Positions 7,789 through 17,990 are shown, counted from the first letter of the stretch. The stretch is DNA of 23,082 nt from Chara braunii (GCA_003427395.1 BFEA01000073.1:1410979-1434060), one strand, 5' to 3'. The notes: generated by a model not told the origin, from the letters alone. Made by a program: numbers and translations.

Positions 7789-9329
7789 GAACTAGAGCTG
7801 CCTGTGGATATGCGAGGCATGCTGGGACAGTCCTTTAAGAAATGGTCCCCCTCGCATCTTAGGTAGACACCCTTGTCCTTTCTCTTCCTCCATACCCCCT
7901 CCTGGATCCTGAGTGCATGCCAGAGGAAGGTGGAAGGATCAAGGGGGTCAGCTGACCAACGAACGTCACGTGGTAATGACACTCTCTAGGCACTAGGGGA
8001 AGAGGCACGTCCCTTACCTTTCCCCTTACTGCTGGTTGGTGCTTTCTGAGCCTGAGATTTACCCTTGGTCAGACTCATCAAAGCATCAGCCAGGGCAAGA
8101 GGATCTGCAACAGATGAGGAAGCAGTCCAAGATGGAGGGGTCCCACCCTGGGATGCTGCATCATCATCTGAACTAGAAGTTGCAGCAGCAAACAAGGCAC
8201 CCTTCCTCCTATTTCGCCCCTTTGAGGAGGGTTCGTTGCTTCCTTCAGAAAATGCTTCCTGGACATGGAGTTTGGACTCCAAGTCCAGGGCTGCTCTGCC
8301 AAAGGACCACCAATCCTTGTGGCCTTGAGAGAATAAGGCAAGCTGAAATTGCTCAGGCGTTGCCCTGAGGAAATGAATGAGCAGATCCTCCTCACTCATC
8401 TCCAACCTTGGAGTCAATGTCAGACTCTCAAAGGTGGAGTATAATTTGGACAAGGAGCCATGAAACTTCTTCTTGCCCAAGCGCAAAATTTTGTTTGCAG
8501 CTTTACTTGCCAGGTCCTTGTCTGCAAACCGGTCCTGCAGCGCCTGCAGAAATCCAGCCACCCCCAACCTCTGCGCCCAATCAGACATCTTCATACCTTG
8601 CTTGCTGGAGGTAGAGGTGCACCACTTCAGTGCAGTCCTCTTCAGACGAGCAAGGATGGCTGACACTTTCACATTCTCGTCACATTTGAACCCACTCAAG
8701 TAGGTTCTTTGAGCAGTGACTCAATCTGCAACATCCACCTTAGGGTTCTCGCCAGAGAACAAGGGTGGAGGGGTCAACTTGAGCCGCTGCTGATCAAATG
8801 AAACTGAGGGTTGTGAAGCGGCGGTTGGCTTGGGTGTAAAAGATGAGGATGTAGGCCTGAATTTTGGGAGTTGTTGGGGGCCTGCTTGAGAAGGTCCAGG
8901 GGACGAAGGTAAGTTAAGGGTGGTAGAGATCTTTAAATGAGTAAAAATCTGGTCCAGTCTGACAAAGATGTCATTCAACTTCTTGGAAAAGGCTGAATGA
9001 CTACTCTCCAGACTGGTAATCCTGTCATCCCAATTAGTAAACTAAGAACGGTGAATATCATCCCGCAAGAGGATGAATTCAGCCATGTCCTTGTTGTACT
9101 GACTGAAATTATCACTTGTCCTGATCTTCTCCACATCTGCAATCAGCAGCTTTCTCCTGTTTTTTTTCAGAGTTGCTTCTTCTTTCTTCTTCAGCTCAGT
9201 CTTTAAGGACTCAACTGCTTGCACTTGCTGTAGGAGTTTCTCTTGCTGGGCCCGCAGTTCAGCCTCTGAAGGGTAAAGCGGAATCTGAGGTTTCTCCTCA
9301 TAAACTTCTCCCTTCCCAGCATCTGCCAT
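7779..9329 (-). pseudogene. gag: gag of the Ty3/gypsy element, three nonsense codons
   Basis: ATG at 9327-9329 starts one uninterrupted register of 516 codons, ending at TAG 7779-7781, broken only by TAG 9042-9044, TGA 8721-8723 and TAG 7986-7988. The first 100 residues are charged and heptad-like (LRAQQEKLLQQVQAVESLKT), probably coiled coil. A Pro/Ser-rich linker follows. The capsid-like region starts near 8700 (ILARLKRTALKWC, LQALQDRFADKDL, SEEDLLIHFLRATPEQFQLA). The tail is Ser/Lys-rich. A zinc knuckle near 7830-7870 reads YLRCEGDHFLKDC: the first Cys is Tyr and one spacer residue is missing compared with CX2CX4HX4C. Gag would package the element RNA. Absence of frameshifts over 1.5 kb contrasts with pol. 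Confidence 0.87.
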
Positions 9330-10809
9330 TTTGTTTTTCCACAATTTAGATAAACTAAAAACAAACAAATAATTAGAGACAAATAGAAAGTTACTGTAGC
9401 AGTAATTGAGTTTTCGCTGCAGTACTCACTCAGTTGCTGCCACCTGCCTGGAGAGAGAAGGTTGGTTAGTCTGAGCAAGAGAGTGCTTACTCTCAGCAGA
9501 CCGCTTGAGGGTCAGGATCAGTTTAGAGTATACTCAACAAAAATCCCTTTCACGATTTTCCCATCATTGCCCTGAACCAGCAATTGCACGCAATGATTGC
9601 AAATCCAACATCAATAATTGACAGGATGCAGTCTTGGACTGATGAGTGTTGATTAGTAGTTAGACAGAGTGACTAATTAGGGTTTGACAGGTGTCCACTG
9701 ATAACCAAGATGCAGCGATCTACAGGTAACCCTATTTTTAGACCTACCCTACAGACTTCACCACTGTATGACCCTATATGCCATACCCTGGATATGACGA
9801 AGTACAGTTTTCACTGCAACTGACTCAAAACATTAAATCTGGATGTGCGATTTCAGACACAGACAGAGTACTGAATTACGATTTACCAGGGAATTCTGAT
9901 GGACAAAATAGAAGTTATGGCTGACCCTAGTCTAGCCAAGCTCCAGCTATGTCAGCTCAGAATTCAAATTTGCATTATCACTGAGAATAAGACCCCGAAT
10001 TCACAAATTCACTACAAAGTATAAATCGCAATACTGTAAAGCAGTCACAAATGAAATCTGACTTAGGAAGAAGGTCAAATAGGGTTAGTAGAATTCAAAG
10101 GAGATAGGTAGGGGGAGTTAGATATGGTTGTCCCACAGTCCAAATTTTCATTTTCAATTGTAAACTGACAGACAAACCAAATTTCGCTATTCTAAAAATT
10201 ACCCCAGAATCGCCACACACGGTAGAATAAGGAACACTTCAGGGTCAACTCTGAAGAGGATGCATGAAACTCTGGCTATGGCTGACTGGTCAACCCCATC
10301 TCCCCAGTTTCATTTCTTGACAGTACCTCGTGTTCCCACGTATTAAATTGTCTGAAACTTGGTGATCCAGTAGATTACCCTAAGGCGCTTTAACCCCAAC
10401 TGACAGATCTAACGAATTCGGAATCCAAGGTGCCAATAACTAACAAACTGAGTGCAACTCCACATCACCCTGTACTGCGCTGCTTGGAAATTGGGGGTTC
10501 TGGCCCAATTCCAAAATCGCAACCTCCTGGGATCACTTCCTTGCCAATCACCAGCCTCCAGATGAATCATCAGGCTAAAATTAGCCTCCCAGAGCCTCTC
10601 AGGCCTCTGAGCACCAATCGCCAACCACTCCTGCACAACCCTAGTCAGGAGTGAGACACCCTCTGTCCAATTATTCTCGCCACACACTTACTACCACCAC
10701 CCTTACTAACAACAACCCTGAAGATGATGAATCGCCATGAAACTCAACTCCAGTATCTCGCCAAATGATGATGGTCGCTCCAACTCATCAATCGCTCCAG
10801 AGTCTGGAT
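9330..10809 (-). other. Long leader between primer binding site and gag
   Basis: About 1.48 kb with no recognisable domain, long for a retrotransposon 5' leader. On the minus strand an open frame of 92 codons (10687-10409, GTG at its first position, so no ATG start) encodes a Trp-rich, protein-like peptide (RLRFWNWARTPNFQAAQYRV). The remainder, 9480-10400, is AT-rich and full of stops. It could be an untranslated RNA domain for packaging or translation, could hold an intron, or could carry a relic extra ORF. Confidence 0.6.
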
Positions 10810-10827
10810 CCAATCGCTCTGATACCA
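10810..10827 (-). promoter_or_regulatory. Primer binding site for initiator-Met tRNA
   Basis: Minus strand TGGTATCAGAGCGATTGG begins two bases after the 5' LTR end (CATAACA at 10830). Its first 12 bases are the complement of the 3' end of plant initiator-methionine tRNA (GCTCTGATACCA), the usual minus-strand cDNA primer of plant LTR elements. The last six bases diverge from the standard site. Confidence 0.88.
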
Positions 10828-10829
10828 AC

Positions 10830-12094
10830 TGTTATGATTCTGGTTGTTTGTTGTCTGAGACCAACACTTGCACACATAAACTTTCAGGTATGCCCATACA
10901 TACACAAAAGGAAGGGGAGAGGATAAAAGTATCACACCTCACAAGGAGAGATAAACACAGTGGAAGACTTGACCATGCGATATGACAGGGTACACTGAAC
11001 GTGCAATTCACTCCACTCAATCCTCACAACCAATCATAAAGAAAAGTCGAGCAGATCACATCCTGAAAAACAATGAAACGATGATAGTCCAAACTCAGTA
11101 TCACACTATTTATTAAACTCATAGTCTCGAATTGTCAGGATAACATCAATACTACATTGTGCTGCTCATAAATGAGCAGCGCTTCACTCCCCAACCCTGA
11201 GTAGCCACTCGTGACAACCCTGAGCACCTGAAACATCAAGCGCCACCCAGCTACAGCCTCCAAAGGGAAGTGCCACCCTGAAACAGGCCTCTAAGGCCAA
11301 GCGCCACTCAGAGGATGAAGAAGAAGACCAGCACCACAGTATCTGATGATGACGAAGTGTCGGAAGACTTCCCGGATGGAAGTCTGCAGCAGCGCCACCC
11401 AACTCTGAGAAGATGACCTCTGAGGAAGAGGCTGCAGCTATGGCTGCAGCGCCACAACCCAGAAACCCCACTCCGGAGGAGGGTCCAGCAGGGCACCAAC
11501 TTCTCTCGCCTTCAGCAGACCTCGATAACCCAGACCTCTGACAACCCCTACATGCTGGCAGAGTACAGTGCAGGTCCCAGCTATGACCGACGCTCTGAAG
11601 GTCTGGTTATGCCTGTCACCTTCCACACTGAGCCGTCACCACTTCCGGCTCACGCGTAGCACAGTAGCGATGTACTCGGTACCAACTGCCAAAAACCCTT
11701 AACCGATGTGCCCATCCTATCTATAGACTAAAACTAGCCTAGACTCTACCTAGACCGGACTGATTGACTGACCGGTACCGATTCTGTTTCGGCCTCTCGG
11801 CCTCTACCTTACCCGGCTATAGGCTATAGGACTGTCTATCAGCATAGGCGTTTAGGGCCTGTCTGTCCTAGGGGCAGCCTGGGCCTGCTATTCGTAGTTA
11901 GGGTAGCAGTAGGAAATTCAGTTAGTACTGGGCCTATATTTTTCCAAATTTGTAGGTATGTCCCTCACGAATTTCCAATACAGGTAGGTCTCTCGGTTAA
12001 CCCTCAGCCAAACAAAATTACGAATCTACCTTACCTATGGTACAGCCTCGATAGAGAGAGGCTACAGGCGACCAGAAAACAAGTAGTCATTGCA
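10830..12094 (-). repeat. 5' LTR of the Ty3/gypsy element
   Basis: About 1265 bp, homologous along its whole length to 2934-4190. It starts TGCAATGACTACTTG and ends AATCATAACA on the minus strand, next to the primer binding site. The hairpin (11159-11182, one stem mismatch here) and AATAAA (11114-11109) of the other LTR are both present. I see no clear TATA box, so promoter position is not assigned. Confidence 0.93.
11109..11182 (-). promoter_or_regulatory. LTR hairpin and AATAAA, second copy
   Basis: GTGCTGCTCA, loop TAAA, TGAGCAGCGC at 11159-11182 is the counterpart of the perfect stem in the other LTR, with one C-to-T change that turns a G-C pair into a G-T wobble. AATAAA follows on the minus strand at 11114-11109. 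Confidence 0.5.
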
Positions 12095-12098
12095 CAGG
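12095..12098. repeat. Target-site duplication, right copy (CAGG)
   Basis: CAGG immediately after the LTR's TGCA end, matching 2930-2933. Together they support one insertion event for the whole 9.16-kb element. Confidence 0.6.
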
Positions 12099-12734
12099 GG
12101 TACTGCCAGGTTGTGGCCCTGCTTGCAAACAGAACGAGATGTCATTAATCGCAACTTATGTTCGTTCATAACGACCACAAAGGAGAAAGGAAAAAGAAAA
12201 ATAACATAAAAGAGATGTAATAATTAATAATAATAATACAATTACTAATAATAAAAGAAGAAGAAAGAAAGAAATGGGAGGAGGAGGGGATAGAAAAACT
12301 TTGGCGAGCGAGGAGAGAAAGAAGGCCAAGCGGCATAGTTACAAGAGCAACAAATCATTTGAAAAAAACTCAGCTATCGGAATCACCCCAAATAGGTATG
12401 TTTAAAGATTACAAAAGTCAGAGTATTGCACCAGTTCCTTAAAAAAAAGCCAATACCTCGCAGCAGAAAAAAACATTCCTCACTTCCTCCGTGGAAAGAA
12501 TCATGCCCTGGTCACGTCCCTATCTCGCGCATACTTTTGCTACCAAGGTCATCTCTGCTCTCACATGGCTATTTGTAGCGAACCAGTAAGATTAAACCTC
12601 CTTCACTCGACAAAACACATATACCCTCCCCCGTGTCTCCCTTCCCCATCCCTCCACCTATACAATTAATGAAGATATTGCGCATGCAATATCCTTGCCT
12701 GCGTCACAGGTCGATGTCGCACCTTGTCTAGTGG
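12099..12734 (-). other. Region 3' of the second element, possible LTR remnant
   Basis: No reading frame of note. It holds ATT/AAT and GAA-rich low-complexity DNA (about 12180-12310). On the minus strand a purine-rich run (12657-12624, GGGATGGGGAAGGG then GGGGGAGGG) comes just after the second element's pol and is followed by TATATGTG, the layout of a polypurine tract and LTR start. If so, 12619 down to 12099 would be a 3' LTR piece, but I found no matching 5' copy, so this is weak. Confidence 0.3.
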
Positions 12735-13770
12735 TTAACATTTGACGCATGCCCAATGGGACAATGTGTAGGGAGCCAAGGGTCCGCAATGTGATGAAAA
12801 GGACTGAAATGGACAATGCAAGGTCAGCGTAGCATCAACAAGCAATGTACATTCCGATACATACAAGATGGCACGAAGTGGCGCAATGTATGCCAACTCG
12901 ATATTCGGCAGCCGCTCGACCCAATCCTTTTGGTCGGGACGGATGAGAGTGTGAAGGACCTGTGCTGTCTTATGTGCCCTCTCTGTTTGACCATCAGTTT
13001 CGGGGTGGCGAGCCGAACTCAGCTTGAGGGATGAGCCCCATCGTTTGATGAGCGCCAACCAAAAATCGGACTTGAAGAGAGTGTCGCGGTCGCAGACGAT
13101 TTCCTTGCGGTAACCCTTGGTTCGAATCCAACCGACGTAGAGAACCTCAACCAACTCCAGTGCCTTCGCTTGATGGCGACAAGGCAGAAACATGGCAAAC
13201 TTGGTGAGTCGGTCAACCACTGTGAGAATCCCATCCACACCCGTCTTGTGCTTGGGGAACGGCCTTGTAATGTTCATGGCAATCGCTTCTCTTTGGCGCA
13301 AGGTGACCGGTAATGGTCGCAGTTCGCCGTACGGACGATGATTGCGGGATTTGCAATGTCGGCAAACCTCGCGTGACTCGCAATAGCGCGAAATGTCGTC
13401 GAGAAGACCGGACCACCAAAAGCGCTCGCGGAGTCGGCCAATCGTGCGATTGACTCCAAAGTGTCCGGTGGCGGGGGCGTTGTGGAACTCGCCAAGAAGC
13501 CGCGTGCGCAAGTGTGAATCTTTCAACACACAAAGTAGATCCTTCCCCCATGAGTGAACGAGCAAGTATCCCTCTTGGATCCGATAGTGCGAAGGTGCCG
13601 GATTGGGAGAGGAATAATTTGCGCACTTGTCGCAAAATTCGGGGTCGGCTTGATAGTCGCAGATGAAACTGTCTCGCAAGTCCTCCTCGATCTCGAAGGT
13701 TGAGTAGACCGCGCCGCAGTGATCCGGACGCCGTGAAAAAGCATTCGCAAAATGGTTTGACTTCCCCGGA
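12735..13770 (-). pseudogene. Integrase of the second Ty3/gypsy element
   Basis: The zinc-binding domain is intact in pattern: HNAPATGHFG supplies two His and CRHC two Cys. In the catalytic core the first Asp is replaced: AIAMNITRPFPK has Asn (codon 13272-13274) where the family has MD, a single G-to-A change. The second Asp (EIVCDRDTLF, codon 13089-13091) and the Glu (HPETDGQTERAH, codon 12981-12983) remain with normal spacing. After NIELAYIAP the protein stops resembling integrases although the frame stays open to TGA at 12735, so the C-terminal domain is missing or frameshifted. With the Asp lost, strand transfer should be impossible. Confidence 0.85.
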
Positions 13771-15215
13771 ATATGGTCGGGAAAGAAGTCAAACTGGTCG
13801 ATGAAAGTCATCCAACGGGCGATCGTGTTGTTGACGGTATCTTTGGTCTTGTAGAAGACCAACGGATTGTTGTCCGTTACCCATCGGAATTGGCGTCAAC
13901 CAAGGAGGAAGTACCACCACCGCTTGAGTGCGTGGACGAAGGCGAGAAGTTCCTTCTTGCATGCATCATCGATTGAGAGCACGACCGACACTTTCTTGCT
14001 GAAGTATTCAACTGGGTGTCAGTCTACGCCATCATGTTGTTCGAGGACGACACCAACGCCATAGCCGGACACATCCGAAGTGACGCTCGTTGGCAATAGC
14101 GGGTCGTATATGCGCAAGACTTCCACAGACAGCAATGCAGCCTTGAGGGCAAAAAATGGTTCCCGCGCATCCGTCCCGAAGTTAAATAGTCGGTCCTCGA
14201 ATTGGAGCTTGGATAAGTGAGCCACGATCTTCGAGTACCCTTTGATGAAATGTTGGTAGTAGCCGACAAGGCCAAGGAACGAACGGACATACGTGACGTT
14301 CCACGGCTCCGGCCAATCTTGGATGGCTTGAATCTTGTCCGACAACGGACTGATGCCTTGTGGAGTGACGAAATGGCCCAAGTATTCCAACTCTTGACAT
14401 ACGAATTCGCACTTGTCGCGGTTGGCGTTATACTTGGCGCGACGGAGCATCTCCAACACTCGTCAAAGATGCTCGAGATGTTCCTCCAAGGTCCGGCTAT
14501 AGACGAGGATGTCGTCCAAGTAGACCAGCACGAACCGGTCTAGCGTTGTTCGAAACTCGTTGGTCATCGCCGCTCGAAAAGTTACCGGGGTGTTGGTGAG
14601 TCCGAAAGGCATGACGACCCACTCAAAATGCCCATACCGTATCTTAAAAGCAGTCTTATAGCGATCTTGCGGGCGTATCAAAATCAGATGATACCCCGAC
14701 TTCAAATCCAACTTGGAAAAAAAAATTGCGCGGCCCAAACGCTCCAGAAGATCGTCAATACAAGGAAGAGGTCCCGCGTTCTTGACGGTTTGTGCATTGA
14801 GCTTGCGGTAATCGATGCATAGGCGAAGATCCTTGTTCTTCTTCCGCATGAAGAGAACTGGCTTACCATAGGGTGAGCTACTAGGCCGGATCCAGCCTTT
14901 GTCCAACAAATCATCGAGCTGCGCACAGAGTATTGTAAGTTGATCCCCGCTCATGCGATAGATGCAACCTTTCGGCGGTACGGCACCGGCCTCGAGAATG
15001 ACCTCGTGGGAGGTCGGCCGATCTGGCACCACGCCGGTAGGTGACTCGAAGATGTTGGCGAATTCGTCAAGCAACCGTACCACATGGGGGTCCGAAGACA
15101 AGTCCGTACGTTGAGATTCGACTGCCGCGACGGTTCGAAGAAAGTATAGGCCTATCTCGTCGGTCCGCTCGTAAGCGCAAGTGGCCCAAAAAGATTCAGC
15201 CGTATGACTTGGCAC
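13771..15215 (-). pseudogene. Reverse transcriptase and RNase H of the second element
   Basis: RT motifs in order: PPKGCIYRMSGDQL, KDLRLCIDYRKLNAQTVKN, motif A KLDLKSGYHL with the catalytic Asp, YKTAFKIRYGHFEWVVMPFG, and YLDDILVYSRTLEEH with the other two Asp. TGA at 14463 interrupts just after this, then DKCEFVCQELEYLGHFVTPQ and FLGLVGYYQHFIKGYSKI. RNase H has SVTSDVSGYGVG (first Asp), CKKELLAF (Glu) and VTDNNPLVF (third Asp), interrupted by TGA 14019-14021 and TGA 13896-13898. All catalytic residues survive. Three nonsense codons are the only visible defects over about 1.4 kb. Confidence 0.9.
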
Positions 15216-16050
15216 CGGATCGAAGGGTGCGGAAGAGGGATGGTACGTGACACTTTGGCGCCAAACGCGTCGCGGACCGTAAGTGTCTGCTGATGGAAGT
15301 TGATCGTGTGATCCGCACTTGCAAGCCAAGGCATGCCCAAAATGATGTCGAAGTCCGTGTCCAAGACATCAAACGTTACCGGTTCGCATGCATCATGATA
15401 CATGAGGTACGAAATAGCCCGGTACGGCCTCGATGTAGTGGTCAAGGAGTTGTTACGTCCTACCGTCCGCCAACTTGATCGCCATAGGGTGTGCCTTCCT
15501 TCGAACTTGTGGGTCAAGGCCGACCCTTTGCATAAAGGACTGACTAATGAAGTTGCGAGTCGCGCCGCTATCCAGGAAAGCGCTGCAGGATGCTTGCCCA
15601 ACTTGGATGCGGACATAAAGGAGCAGTGCGTTGTTGTTGTCATACCGCTGCGTGCGAAACTCGAGGGCCACCTTGCTAACATACGCAAGAATGTCCCCCA
15701 CCGCGACTTCGTCCTCCGTCGGCGAAGTTGGTGGTGCATAGAAGGCTAGGTATGTATGTAGATGAGCGCTAAGAGTTGCGCATTGCGGCTCCGGTAAGCA
15801 GCCAGTGGAAGGGAGAGGGAGCCATGCAAAATCCTCGGGCGTCAACGGGTCCAAGTCCTCTATGTTGAACGCGCGTGCCGAATCCCGTGAAGGTCCACTT
15901 GAAGACGACTCAATGTCGCTGCTTCTGAACGGAGAAGAAACCGCACATACATCATGTCCTTGGGCTCGTGAATTCAGCGAAGGTACGAGCCGGGCAGCAT
16001 AGTCCTCGAAAGAATGAAGAATCAGAGGACTTACGACTTCCTTATGTGCC
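15216..16050 (-). pseudogene. Protease and linker of the second element
   Basis: The active site reads CSAFLDSGATRNFISQSFM, a perfect retropepsin Asp-Ser-Gly-Ala motif, preceded by a Ser-rich linker (for example RSSDIESSSSGPSRDS). TAA at 15453-15455 interrupts just after KLADGRT. The frame then continues through LLDHYIEAVPGY and shifts near 15390 to one that carries FDVLDTDFDIILGMPWLASA, the second conserved protease segment. It returns to the original frame near 15215 before the RT. Confidence 0.85.
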
Positions 16051-16159
16051 CCGGAACCGAGGGAGGTAACTCGTACGGCAACCGTTCCGAAGGCATCGAG
16101 AGTGTCGTAGCATCACTCTCGACGGTGCTCACTTTCCCGACTAAGGGCGACCCTTGGCT

Positions 16160-17085
16160 TTCGTGGGTCAGTTCACGGTCTCATGTGCCACGCAGTTGCA
16201 CTACAAACAATAACGGTACTTGGTGCGGATGCGATACCTGCGCTCCGTCAGACCATACTGTATCCAAGGTTCTTGAGCTGCAGCTGCTTGTCCGGACCCA
16301 GAAGAAGTGGTGTTTGTGTTCATTTTGTCGCGTCGCCGTCCTTTAGCAGGGCGGCCACCATTCTGGGCAGCTGCTAATATGTCTCCCTCGTCAGAAGTGG
16401 CGGCCTCGTTTGATGTTGAAGGGTCGTTTGGTGTTGCAGCCGCGACCATGACCACTTTCGGCCGATGCTGATACGCGCCCTGGGCGGCAGTCGACGAACG
16501 ACCAATGTTCTTGGCTTCCAAGTTAGTCACAATGATCTGTGCGGCCTTGTTGAAGAGTTCTTCGCTTGTGTTGAGGTTCTCGGCGACCGGAGTTAACGCA
16601 TTTTGCAGCGATGGGCACGACCTTTTAATGAAGTAGAGCTTAATGTCATCAAAGTTCAGCGACAACTTGGGCGTGCTTGCCAGACGTTGGAACTCAGATA
16701 TCCAGTCTCCGCTTGGCATGATGTTCTTTGAGAATTTCAGCAGCTTGTCCACCACCTGGTGCTCGGGCGGTTCCACTTGGAAATGCTTCTTCCATGCTGC
16801 CGTGAGATCGGCCCAGGCGATGAAGTTGTGTAACTCGAAGACAATGCATCCATGTGCGAACAACATGTTGTCCAGCCATGCCTGACATGCACATCCTGAT
16901 CGGTGTCGGGACCGGTGGGTCCGGAATAACATCCCTCCACTCGAGAGCCTGTATATAGCCAAATTGTGCACAACAGCGAAATCTGTAGTAAGGAGGCAAG
17001 AGAGGGAAAGGACAAAGGACTTGGGCGCCGGAAAGAATAATGCCCTGGGTTGAGAACCACAGGGGGAAAAAACAAGCGACTGCAA
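16160..17085 (-). pseudogene. gag of the second element
   Basis: A capsid-type domain is clear at about 16910-16600: AWLDNMLFAHGCIVFELHNF, LTAAWKKHFQVEPPEHQVVD, GDWISEFQRLAS, FDDIKLYFIKRSCPSLQNAL. An Ala/Ser/Lys-rich tail follows, then a zinc knuckle: Cys-Leu-stop-Cys-Asn-Cys-Val-Ala-His-Glu-Thr-Val-Asn-stop, that is CX2CX4HX4 with TAG (16201-16203) inside and TGA (16168-16170) in place of the last Cys. The N-terminus is uncertain: gag-like residues upstream of 16920 (YIQALEWRDVIPDPPVPTPI) are in another frame and no ATG is evident at 17085. Confidence 0.8.
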
Positions 17086-17476
17086 ACAAGTAAGAGCGAG
17101 AACATGGGCACATAGGGGCGTAGCATGAGGCTAGGAGGGCCACTAAAATTCGACATGACTAAGGCCAAGGGGCCGTCAACTTGCAAAAGGCGGCGTGGCG
17201 GACGACGAGAGAATAGGGCGGTCGGGAGGTGGACGGCCCCGGTGGCCATGGGATGCTAGAAAATAAGGGTCCAACGTGGGGGCCGCCTACAGCAATTAGT
17301 AGGAGCCTCGGATTGAAGGCCTCGCGACCGGAGAAACCGGCGCATGCGAGGCCCGAGAAAGACAAGAGAAAGAGGTCGTCGTGGGGCGGTAGACGCCCAA
17401 AGAACGTGGGACACCTTGGGGAAAGGCACCAGGGGCCACGTGAGACTAAGTAAAAATAATGGTATCCGGGACAAAT
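17086..17476. other. No gene seen, upstream of second element's gag
   Basis: GC-rich DNA with no recognisable protein or RNA gene. By position it should hold the leader and 5' LTR of the second element, but I see no primer binding site or LTR terminus. Confidence 0.5.
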
Positions 17477-17616
17477 ATGTCAGGGACCACCAGTGGGATT
17501 AAGTGTCGGGGACCACCGACGGGACAAAATGTCGGGGACCGCCGACGGGACAAAGTGTCGGGGACCACCGACAGGACAAAGTGTCGGGGACCACCAACGG
17601 GACAAGTGGCGGGGAC
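17477..17616 (+). repeat. 26-bp minirepeat array, about 5.4 copies
   Basis: Units start at 17477, 17503, 17529, 17555 and 17581, each 26 bp except the last (25 bp), then a partial unit. The core is GTGTCGGGGACCACCGAC followed by GGGACAAA. Each unit carries GTCGG and CCGAC six bases apart, so each can fold. Units differ by one to several bases, and the first is the most diverged. A single degenerate unit also occurs near 19008-19024. Confidence 0.9.
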
Positions 17617-17964
17617 ATGAGAAGGTCCCAAGAGAAACGACAAAGCGGCATGAGGAGAAAACAATTAAGACGAGACGCAGCGTCAAGATCAAGATTTTGA
17701 CGGTCAAAAATATTAGCACCACAAGTGCAAGCACTAGCGGTAGCGAAGGGGAAGGCCAAAAGAAAGAAAAAAAGTAAAGAAACCTGAAGTGGGAGGCATG
17801 GGAGCAATCCGAAAAATCTCGGATCAGCCTCCCTCAAGAAAATGGAGTAAAAAGAGACGCCATGTGAAAAACAGTCCTCCAGGAAAAAATCGAAGTAGGT
17901 GGGGCTATTGTGGGGAAGAAACAAAGGAAAAAGGAAGTTCCCATGGGCATGAGGGACCCAATAT

Positions 17965-17990
17965 TGCAGTCCGAGATGTAACGGACTGCA
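17965..17990. repeat. 9-bp-arm hairpin, instance 1
   Basis: TGCAGTCCG (17965-17973) and CGGACTGCA (17982-17990) are perfect reverse complements separated by eight bases. Confidence 0.8.

Larger units (their letters stand above)
2934..12094 (-). mobile_element. Full-length Ty3/gypsy LTR retrotransposon, inactive
   Basis: About 9.16 kb, transcribed on the minus strand. In that direction: 5' LTR (12094-10830), primer binding site (10827-10810), leader of about 1.5 kb, gag (9329-7779), -1 slippery site, pol (to 4224), polypurine tract (4205-4191) and 3' LTR (4190-2934). The LTRs begin TG and end CA in element orientation, and CAGG flanks both sides. The pol order protease, RT, RNase H, integrase places it in Ty3/gypsy, and the C-terminal tail resembles a chromodomain, suggesting a chromovirus-like lineage. 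Eleven in-frame nonsense codons, about six frame breaks and an RT deletion mean it cannot encode its own enzymes. In the first 96 aligned LTR bases I count five differences, all transitions, so the insertion is not recent. Confidence 0.92.
12735..17085 (-). mobile_element. Second Ty3/gypsy gag-pol remnant, LTRs not found
   Basis: Minus-strand gag, protease, RT, RNase H and integrase in Ty3/gypsy order, distinct in sequence from the first element (for example YLDDILVYSRTLEEHLEHL, IPGKSNHFANAFSRRPD). From about 15215 to 12735 a single register is kept for 2.5 kb, broken only by TGA codons at 14463, 14019 and 13896. The gag end and protease-RT linker have stops and frameshifts. Integrase homology fades after about 12870 and neither LTR nor primer binding site could be identified, so the element is truncated or its termini are too diverged. 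Confidence 0.85.

Noticed and set aside
10810-10827. Remnant of a tRNA gene
   Set aside because: Only the last 12 bases of the tRNA are matched, in antisense, exactly at the LTR edge: a primer binding site.
13213-13635. Arg-rich minus-strand frame overlapping the second integrase
   Set aside because: Shadow of the integrase frame; GC-rich codons keep several frames open.
17446-17924. Open frames with repeated Pro/Arg/His-rich peptides on both strands
   Set aside because: The 26-bp unit is not a multiple of three, so each open frame cycles through all three phases of the repeat. Composition artefact.
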